Source: CAZGVW01 sp964529265
Lineage (GTDB): Bacteria > Planctomycetota > Phycisphaerae > Phycisphaerales > UBA1924
Assembly: GCA_964529265.1 (NCBI GenBank)
Contig: CAZGVW010000035.1
Span: 1 to 10,504 of the forward strand
Length of the DNA: 10,504 nucleotides
Reading direction: 5' to 3'
How positions within the stretch are numbered: position 1 is the first letter of the stretch; each line of letters starts with the position of its first letter. A program made the translations under genes and the position numbers. Positions 5,556-10,504 of this stretch are shown here, piece after piece. The notes under the pieces are model-generated. The model saw only the letters and a list, made by a program, of their open reading frames with translations, made no database searches and was not told where the DNA came from.

Positions 5556-6842
5556 ATGTCCAAACTCCATGCAAACAAACCGGCCCCCACCGAGGTCCCA
5601 GCCCCGCAGGCGAGACCCTTTGCGGCCCCGTCGGCGAATGGCGGCGCCTCCGTGGATCAGGTGATGCAGTCCTTCCACAGCGTCCGGGCGGCGCTGGCGG
5701 ACCTGCTGAACGCCTCAGGCGCCGACCCGAACAAGACGCGCGAATCGGCCCGTCACCTGGGGCTCAATCGCGGGCTGGTGTGGCGGGTGTCGCGGATCAT
5801 CCGGTCGGAGGACCTCCCCACCGCCGCGGGCGATGTGCCCGGCAAGGCGAGCATGGACAAGTTCATCGAGGCCTGCCGAGGGCGGGGCGCCTCGGAGGGC
5901 GCGGCGCGCACGGCGCAGGACGCGATCGACCGCTTCGAAGACGCGGTGGGGCGCTGCTTCGGCGATCGCAAGACACTCGCGATGCTCATGGCGAGCAACG
6001 ACGGCGTGACGGCGGGCGCCGAGCAGGAGCGGGCGCGCCGGAAGCTGTTCGAGGGCGCCTGCTCCGTGTGGGGCGTGCAGGCGCAGGTGCGCTTCGTCAC
6101 GGTCTTCGTCTTTCCGTCGCGCTCCAATCCGGATTGGATCGATGTCGGCCACACGACGGGCTACGTCGGCTTCCGGCGACTGCGATCGATTCCCTGGCCG
6201 CTGTCATATGAGGGCGTGCACCAGAAGCACGGCGAACTGATCACGTTCGAGAAGGAGCCGCTGGATCCGGAAGCCGCGAAGCCCGGGCGGCTGCAGATCA
6301 TCTCGCGCTTCTGCGATCCGCCGGATCCGGTGATCGACGTCGTCCCCGGGCGCAACATGCGTCGCTTCGAACTCGCGGCGGGCCCGGTCGGCAACCAGGG
6401 GCTGACCACGTGCGTGTTCGGGACGTATCTCCACCGCCTCTTTCCGAGGACGGTGAACGACGAGCACGAGAACGTGGGGTTCTATGTGCTGCTCGAGACG
6501 CCCGTCGAGCGCGTGATGTTCGACATGTTCGTGCATCGGGACCTGCACGCGAAGTGGCCGCCCGAGACCTATCTGCTCGACCGCATGACGCATCCGCACG
6601 AGCCGCGCGAACACGGTTTCGAGCGCGAGGTTCTGCCGCTCACCGAGAAGCCCTTCACGCTCGGCCCGGGCGCCAGCGGCGCAGTGACGCCGCACATCTC
6701 GTGGTATCCGAGACTGCTCGAGTTCATCGGCGAGCGCATCGGCCACTCACCCGACGAGTTCATCGGGTCGCGCTTCCAGATGGCGCACCCGCCGATCCCG
6801 ACGTCGCTGCACCGCAGGTTCCCGCTGCCGCCGCGGTCCTGA
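5556..6842 (+). CDS. Protein of unknown function with an HTH-like N-terminal segment
   Basis: I do not recognise this 428-residue protein. Residues 1-35 are low-complexity (Pro, Ala). Residues about 36-85 are helical and include NKTRESARHLGLNRGLVWRV, which looks like a helix-turn-helix: a helix, the turn GLNR and a recognition-like helix. A second helical stretch (about 98-165) follows, then a mixed alpha/beta C-terminal part (about 170-428) rich in aromatic residues and His, with RFVTVFVFPS, GYVGFRRLRSIPWPLSYEG, FGTYLHRLFPR and VMFDMFVHRDL. There is no signal peptide or membrane segment, so it is cytoplasmic. The layout suggests a DNA-binding segment joined to a large sensor or effector domain. 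I chose ATG 5556; the frame reaches back to a TTG at 5496, but that codon lies upstream of the -10 box. It is divergent from the PEP-CTERM gene and could control it, which is inference. Confidence 0.8.
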   Translation: MSKLHANKPAPTEVPAPQARPFAAPSANGGASVDQVMQSFHSVRAALADLLNASGADPNKTRESARHLGLNRGLVWRVSRIIRSEDLPTAAGDVPGKASMDKFIEACRGRGASEGAARTAQDAIDRFEDAVGRCFGDRKTLAMLMASNDGVTAGAEQERARRKLFEGACSVWGVQAQVRFVTVFVFPSRSNPDWIDVGHTTGYVGFRRLRSIPWPLSYEGVHQKHGELITFEKEPLDPEAAKPGRLQIISRFCDPPDPVIDVVPGRNMRRFELAAGPVGNQGLTTCVFGTYLHRLFPRTVNDEHENVGFYVLLETPVERVMFDMFVHRDLHAKWPPETYLLDRMTHPHEPREHGFEREVLPLTEKPFTLGPGASGAVTPHISWYPRLLEFIGERIGHSPDEFIGSRFQMAHPPIPTSLHRRFPLPPRS

Positions 6843-6850
6843 ACCGCGGC
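6830..6850. terminator. Hairpin at the junction of two convergent genes
   Basis: An 8-bp stem (GCCGCGGT with ACCGCGGC) has the loop CCTGA, which contains the stop codon of the plus-strand gene. It may serve both convergent transcripts, but there is no T tract on either side. Confidence 0.4.
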
Positions 6851-6864
6851 AAGGCGGCCGTCCG

Positions 6865-7926
6865 TCAGGGGCACGGCCCCCACGCGCCGAGCAGCAGCGC
6901 CAGATCGCTCGCGCCCACACCGCCGCCGTCGAAATCGGCCGGAACACCCATCTGCCCCCACGAGCCGAGCAGGAGCGCGATATCGCCGGAGCCGACTGAT
7001 CCGTCGCCATCGAGATCGAACGGGCACGGCGCGGCGCCGGGGAGCAGCCCGATGTACTGCGCGGTGGCGTCCGCAAAAACCAGCGACAGCGTCCATACTG
7101 GCGGGCCGCTGTCGAGCGCGGCGGGGATGGCGAGAAAGACTCCGTCATCCGTCGTGACCAGGTAATTGCCGTTCTCGAGCAGCCATCCGCTGCGCGTGGG
7201 CGGTTGCCCGATGCTCTCAACAGAAATGAATGTGCGCTGTGTGCCGTCGGATTCGAAGTGGTACACGCCGCGGACGCCCGCCACGCCGAGCGAACCGCCG
7301 ATGATCACGCTGTCGTCCGCAAGCCGAATCACCTGCTGCGGCGTCGAGAACCCGGATGCAAAGTTCGCGATGAACCCTCCGCCCGGCATGTAGCGCTGCA
7401 CTACGCCGCCGCTGCTGTTGCTCACCAGCAGTTCGTCCATCCAGGGTTCGGCGTCGAAGGGGCTGCCGCCCGTCGTGAACACCGAATCCGCGACTCCGGC
7501 CGTGGTGAACGTGACGATGGACGGCCCCAGACCGCCGCCGAAGTTCGCGACGTACACCTTGGAGCCGTCGAACCCGAGCCCGCGGAGGTTGTCCATCGGC
7601 ACATCGCCCGGGCCGAGCGAAATGCTGCCGATGAACGCCAGCGATTCCTTGTCAAACCTGTGCACATCGTCTTCAACCTGGTCCGTCACCCAGATCTCAT
7701 CGTTGACGACGATCGCCTCCTTGGGGGTTGTGAACTGCCAGCCCACGGCGTCGGCGTCCGAGATGTAGTTGGCGTCGATCAGCGCGCCGTCGGCCGCGCT
7801 GAAGAGCATCACGCGATCGTTCCCCGAATCCACGACCAGCAGCAGGTCGCCACCGCCTGCGACAGCAATCGAGCCGCCGGCCAGAGCGGCCAATGCCCAA
7901 ACCACAGCGAGAGCGCGCGTCCTCAT
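6865..7926 (-). CDS. Secreted NHL-like beta-propeller protein with dockerin-like tail
   Basis: The 353-residue product begins with a signal peptide (MRTRALAVVWALAALAGGSI, then AVA, cleavage near 23). Residues about 25-295 carry repeated propeller-blade motifs: LLLVVDSGNDRVMLFSAADG, EAIVVNDEIWVTDQVEDDVH, LRGLGFDGSKVYVANFGGG, DELLVSNSSGGVVQRYMPGG and ENGNYLVTTDDGVF. These resemble NHL or SMP-30-like blades. Residues 301-353 are the dockerin-like tail. No catalytic residues stand out, so a binding or scaffold role is more likely than an enzyme. The start at ATG 7926 has AGGAGG 8 nt upstream; another ATG overlaps this but leads into a different frame. It is downstream of the larger propeller gene but separated from it by a strong terminator, so it should have its own promoter, which I cannot identify. 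Confidence 0.88.
   Translation of the reverse strand: MRTRALAVVWALAALAGGSIAVAGGGDLLLVVDSGNDRVMLFSAADGALIDANYISDADAVGWQFTTPKEAIVVNDEIWVTDQVEDDVHRFDKESLAFIGSISLGPGDVPMDNLRGLGFDGSKVYVANFGGGLGPSIVTFTTAGVADSVFTTGGSPFDAEPWMDELLVSNSSGGVVQRYMPGGGFIANFASGFSTPQQVIRLADDSVIIGGSLGVAGVRGVYHFESDGTQRTFISVESIGQPPTRSGWLLENGNYLVTTDDGVFLAIPAALDSGPPVWTLSLVFADATAQYIGLLPGAAPCPFDLDGDGSVGSGDIALLLGSWGQMGVPADFDGGGVGASDLALLLGAWGPCP
6868..7026 (-). repeat. Dockerin-like anchor module, copy 3
   Basis: This encodes the last 53 residues of the NHL-like protein: CPFDLDGDGSVGSGDIALLL, a GSWG turn, linker, then DFDGGGVGASDL and LALLLGAWGPCP. Loop 1 is intact; loop 2 has Gly at the fifth calcium ligand, as in copy 1. Cys is at module positions 1 and 52. 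Confidence 0.85.
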
Positions 7927-8001
7927 TCGTCATTCCTCCTCCGCGCCACGAGCGACGGCCCCGATCGAGGCCGCCCGCTCGCGCGACGGCCCCAGAATAA
8001 G

Positions 8002-8039
8002 ACCGGGGCGATCGGGTGGGAACCCGAAATCGCCCCGGT
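8002..8039 (-). terminator. Strong terminator after the SBBP propeller gene
   Basis: An 11-bp outer stem (ACCGGGGCGAT with ATCGCCCCGGT) continues, after a 2-nt bulge, into an inner stem CGGGT/ACCCG with loop GGGA. On the minus strand it is followed by TCTTATTCT. It lies 74 nt past the stop at 8113. A second small hairpin (CGGGCG-agaca-CGCCCG, 8045-8061) sits between. Confidence 0.8.
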
Positions 8040-8112
8040 TTGGACGGGCGAGACACGCCCGGAGGAAGAGAGCATCGCTGAACGGCCGGGATTGGCCGCG
8101 AATCGGCGGCCC

Positions 8113-9630
8113 TCAGCCGCCCCACGCGCCGAGCACCATGGCCAGGTCCGCGGCGGTCACGGCGGCATCGCCGTCGAGATCCGCCCCGCAGCCGGGGCAC
8201 GCGCCCCAGGCGCCGAGCAGGATCGCGAGATCGGCGCTGCCGACCGCGCCGTCGCCGTCGAGATCGCCCGGGGCGGCGTCATCCAGCGACCATCGGTAGG
8301 TCAGGATGTCGCGGTGGCCCGAGGGGCTCCAGAATCCGGTGGCAAACAGATTCCCCAGAGCATCTGCGGCCAGCCCGAGCGGGAACCTCGTCACTCCTTC
8401 AGGATCCGCGGTCGTCTGATCGACAATCGATCCATCGGGCGCATAGCGCACGATGGTGAACGCCGTGATGCCCGGCGTGAAGACGGTGCGCAACAGAACC
8501 GCGACGTTTCCCGATGCATCGATCGCCATGTGATCCGGATACATCTCGCTCGTGAGGGCGCCGGAATGGGTCATGGTCCACAGCTGAGCCCCATCCGCGT
8601 TGTAGGCGACCACGCGGTGCCCGCCATTGGAAGGTCCGCTCACGTAGATGTTCCCTTCGGGCCCGCGGCGCACCACCGCCGCGAAGTCACTCGTCTGAGC
8701 GATGAACCGCCGATCCCAGCGCAGTTCGCCCGCGGCGCTGTACTTGAGCAATACAACATCGCGCCCGTCCACTTCGTTGTCGACGCCGTCGGCGGCCACA
8801 TACACGTTGCCGGAATCGTCGATCGTCACGGATCGGCAACCATCGCCGAGCGTCTGGAACGTGCTCGCGCTGAAGGTATCCGACCACTCAAGATCTCCAG
8901 ACGCCCCGTACTTCACGACGCTGATCACCTCTTGCCCGGATTCGACGTACACACCCGCCACGGCGACGCCGCCGTCGGGGCCGATGGCCACAGCCTCAGC
9001 GCTGTCCGCCTCGAAGCCGGCCGATGAAGCGAGGCGCGTCCACAACTCGTCGCCGTCCGCCGAATACACCGCGACACCGAAGTCAACCCACGCCTCATCC
9101 GTGCGCGCCCAGCCTGCGACCGCGATCCGCCCATCCGGCCCGATCGCCAGGTCGCGCGGCACGGCGAACCCGAACGTGCCCGTCCCGTGAAACCGGCGCT
9201 CCCACTCGAGCGATCCGTCTTCGCCCGACAGCTTGAACGTCACCCATTCCGTCGTGACGCCGCCGCCGAGCGCCGCCGTCTCCGCCGTCACGTAGAGGTC
9301 GCCCGAAGCATCCACCGCGGCGCCGTGCGCCACGTCATAACTGCTCGGTGTGCCGCCGTTGTAGACGATCGACCACTGCTCGGCGCCCACGGCGTCATAC
9401 CGGATCACCACGAGGTCCTCGCCGCCCACGAAGAGCGGTGTGGCGCCGATGGTGTACACGCCGCCGAAGCCATCCGGCGTCACCATCAGTCCGCCGTCGC
9501 TGTCGTTCGAGAGGTCGCGGCTGACCTCCCATTCCATCACCGGCGCGCCCGCCGCGGCCGTTGCCGCGAGCGCTCCCACGAGGCCCAACACCACAATCGC
9601 CGCCACCGACTGTCCGCTCCGCATCTTCAT
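8113..9630 (-). CDS. Secreted SBBP-type beta-propeller protein with dockerin-like tail
   Basis: The 505-residue product has a signal peptide (MKMRSGQSVAAIVVLGLVGA, then LAATAAAG, cleavage near 28). Residues about 35-445 contain about seven blades of some 55 residues that follow the SBBP pattern, each with A-x-D-x-x-G-x-x-Y/V-V-x-G and a strand like VVIRYDAVGAEQW: AAVDASGDLYVTAETA, LAIGPDGRIAVAGWAR, VAIGPDGGVAVAGVYV, VTIDDSGNVYVAADGV, GPEGNIYVSGPSNGG, MAIDASGNVAVLLRT, LAADALGNLFATGFW. Residues 453-505 are a variant dockerin-like tail. Start ATG 9630 has GGAGGAAG just upstream. Such propellers are typical of extracellular proteins and mostly bind or scaffold; no active site is seen. It is divergent from the HAMP sensor gene and ends at its own terminator. 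The fold is well supported; the role is unknown. Confidence 0.9.
   Translation of the reverse strand: MKMRSGQSVAAIVVLGLVGALAATAAAGAPVMEWEVSRDLSNDSDGGLMVTPDGFGGVYTIGATPLFVGGEDLVVIRYDAVGAEQWSIVYNGGTPSSYDVAHGAAVDASGDLYVTAETAALGGGVTTEWVTFKLSGEDGSLEWERRFHGTGTFGFAVPRDLAIGPDGRIAVAGWARTDEAWVDFGVAVYSADGDELWTRLASSAGFEADSAEAVAIGPDGGVAVAGVYVESGQEVISVVKYGASGDLEWSDTFSASTFQTLGDGCRSVTIDDSGNVYVAADGVDNEVDGRDVVLLKYSAAGELRWDRRFIAQTSDFAAVVRRGPEGNIYVSGPSNGGHRVVAYNADGAQLWTMTHSGALTSEMYPDHMAIDASGNVAVLLRTVFTPGITAFTIVRYAPDGSIVDQTTADPEGVTRFPLGLAADALGNLFATGFWSPSGHRDILTYRWSLDDAAPGDLDGDGAVGSADLAILLGAWGACPGCGADLDGDAAVTAADLAMVLGAWGG
8116..8274 (-). repeat. Dockerin-like anchor module, copy 4 (divergent)
   Basis: This encodes the last 53 residues of the SBBP protein. 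Loop 1 is intact (DLDGDGAVGSADL); loop 2 is DLDGDAAVTAADL with Ala in place of the Gly. The terminal Cys residues of the other three copies are missing; instead two Cys lie close together in the linker (GACPGCG, module positions 26 and 29). The length is still exactly 53 residues. Confidence 0.8.
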
Positions 9631-9733
9631 CGCTTCCTCCTGCGGCGTCCGGGCCGCGCCGGGGTAAAGGGCTCTCGACTACCCCACAACGCGATCTTCC
9701 CGGCCCGTGCGCCATCCACAAGGGGGGTCCGAC

Positions 9734-9798
9734 CCTCATTCTGCGGCGGGCCGGGCTTCCGAAGGGCGCCGCCCCGCCCTCTGTGTGCAAGAATGAGG
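9734..9798 (+). promoter_or_regulatory. Inverted repeat covering the ribosome site of the HAMP sensor gene
   Basis: CCTCATTCT (9734-9742) is the exact complement of AGAATGAGG (9790-9798), which contains the GAGG ribosome site of the gene starting at 9804. The 47 nt between are GC-rich and can fold further (GGCGGG near 9745 with CCGCC near 9770). If both arms are transcribed, the stem would hide the ribosome site. Where transcription starts is not known. Confidence 0.4.
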
Positions 9799-9803
9799 TT
9801 CAG

Positions 9804-10504
9804 ATGACTCCCGCCGTCGGCGACATCTCCCGCTCGCTCAGGGCGCGATTCCTGCTTCCGCTGCTCCTGATCGGCGCCGCGGTGGGGCTCGCGGGCGGGT
9901 GGCTCACGCACTCAACCTTCGCCCGTCGCCTCGACAAGGAGGCCGAGGCGCGCAGTCTGGCGATCGTGACGTCGATCAACGCGATGATCGTCGCGACGAA
10001 CCGAACAGGCGAGCTCGCCGAGACCGAGGTCGAACTCCAGCGGGTCGTTCATGACGTCGGAAGCCTGCCCGACGTGACCCTGATTGTCGTGGTGAGCGGC
10101 GCCACGCCGCGCGTCATCGCATGCACGCGCGAGGAATGGCTGGGCCGCCCGATGTCGGATCTCCCCTACGAGCGCGTGCAGGAGGACCTCCTGGACGCCA
10201 TCGAGACCGGCGTCGAGCATCGGCATTTCCACCGGGACACGCTCGAATACGACATTTCATGGCCGCTTGCGCTGCGCGCGGGAGATCGTTCCCGTGCAGG
10301 GCGCGCCGATGGCGCCATCATGGTGCACCTCGACGCACGGCCGGTCCGCAGACAACTCCGCGCCGCCGCCTGGGAGGCGACCGGCGCCCTGCTGGTCTCC
10401 GTCGCCGCGGTGATGGCGCTGGCCTGGGTGCTGCTGCAGGGGCTCGTGCTGAGCCCCCTGGGGCGGATTCGCGCGGCGATGTCGCGCCGCGCAGCCGGCG
10501 ACCG
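9804..10504 (+). CDS. Two-TM membrane sensor with HAMP domain start (partial, right edge)
   Basis: The first 233 codons are present and the frame is open to the right edge. A short cytoplasmic N-terminus is followed by a membrane helix (about 16-34, FLLPLLLIGAAVGLAGGWL), an extracytoplasmic domain (about 35-190) that starts with a helix rich in Glu and Arg, a second helix (about 192-216) and SPLGRIRAAMSRRAAGD, which is the start of a HAMP linker with its conserved Pro. The loop domain contains strands such as VTLIVVVSGATPRVIA and DGAIMVHLD, as in small PAS-like or Cache-like periplasmic sensors. The output domain lies beyond the edge; a histidine kinase, GGDEF or methyl-accepting domain would all fit. 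The start at ATG 9804 has GAGG 5 nt upstream; an ATG at 9793 meets a stop within four codons. It is divergent from the SBBP propeller gene. Confidence 0.8.
   Translation, partial: MTPAVGDISRSLRARFLLPLLLIGAAVGLAGGWLTHSTFARRLDKEAEARSLAIVTSINAMIVATNRTGELAETEVELQRVVHDVGSLPDVTLIVVVSGATPRVIACTREEWLGRPMSDLPYERVQEDLLDAIETGVEHRHFHRDTLEYDISWPLALRAGDRSRAGRADGAIMVHLDARPVRRQLRAAAWEATGALLVSVAAVMALAWVLLQGLVLSPLGRIRAAMSRRAAGD

Noticed and set aside
7204..9027. Open frame of 607 codons on the plus strand
   Set aside because: It lies antisense to the two propeller genes, has no signal or domain, and is His-, Arg- and Ala-rich. Long antisense frames are usual in DNA with this GC content, and the minus-strand proteins have clear domains.
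1..10504. CRISPR array or transposase gene
   Set aside because: I see no regularly spaced short repeats and no transposase or integrase motif in any frame. The only repeated protein-level units are the docking tails and propeller or HAF repeats.

Overview
This window reads as a high-GC planctomycete chromosome, most likely of the class Phycisphaerae. The evidence is four secreted proteins that end in a 53-residue dockerin-like double EF-hand (core D-L-(N/D)-G-D-G ... DLALLLGSWG), one secreted protein with a V-P-T-P / hydrophobic / R-R-R-R tail of the PEP-CTERM type, HAF-repeat proteins, and very high GC with long meaningless antisense ORFs. Assignment to a genus is not possible from the sequence.

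Left part (1-1133): a DUF433-domain antitoxin-like gene on the minus strand runs off the left edge. It is less GC-rich than the rest. To its right is about 360 nt without a convincing gene but with several hairpins, then a roughly 22-nt stretch that matches the 3' end of a tRNA (half of the T arm plus the acceptor strand) with no tRNA body in front of it. A strong bidirectional terminator follows. The simplest reading is that this is the right end of an element integrated in a tRNA gene, with the antitoxin gene inside the element.

Middle part (1154-5319): all genes are on the minus strand. There is a YciE/YciF-type (DUF892) ferritin-like gene, two tandem paralogous secreted HAF-repeat proteins with dockerin-like tails 29 nt apart, and a PEP-CTERM jelly-roll-type protein. 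Then comes a divergent promoter region (5320-5555) with a good sigma70 promoter for the PEP-CTERM gene, an AT-rich -10 for the gene on the other side, and a perfect 6+2+6 inverted repeat between them.

Right part (5556-10504): a 428-residue protein of unknown function with an HTH-like N-terminal segment lies on the plus strand. It is convergent with a secreted beta-propeller protein on the minus strand, and the two genes are 22 nt apart. Next on the minus strand is a larger secreted SBBP-type beta-propeller protein with its own terminator. Both propeller proteins again have dockerin-like tails. Divergent from the larger one, a plus-strand two-TM sensor with a HAMP start runs off the right edge.

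Functionally the core is a cluster of exported proteins that carry two different C-terminal sorting or docking signals. Four of six complete genes share the same tail, which suggests one common surface receptor or assembly. No cohesin, exosortase or sortase gene is in the window, so the mechanism is inference.
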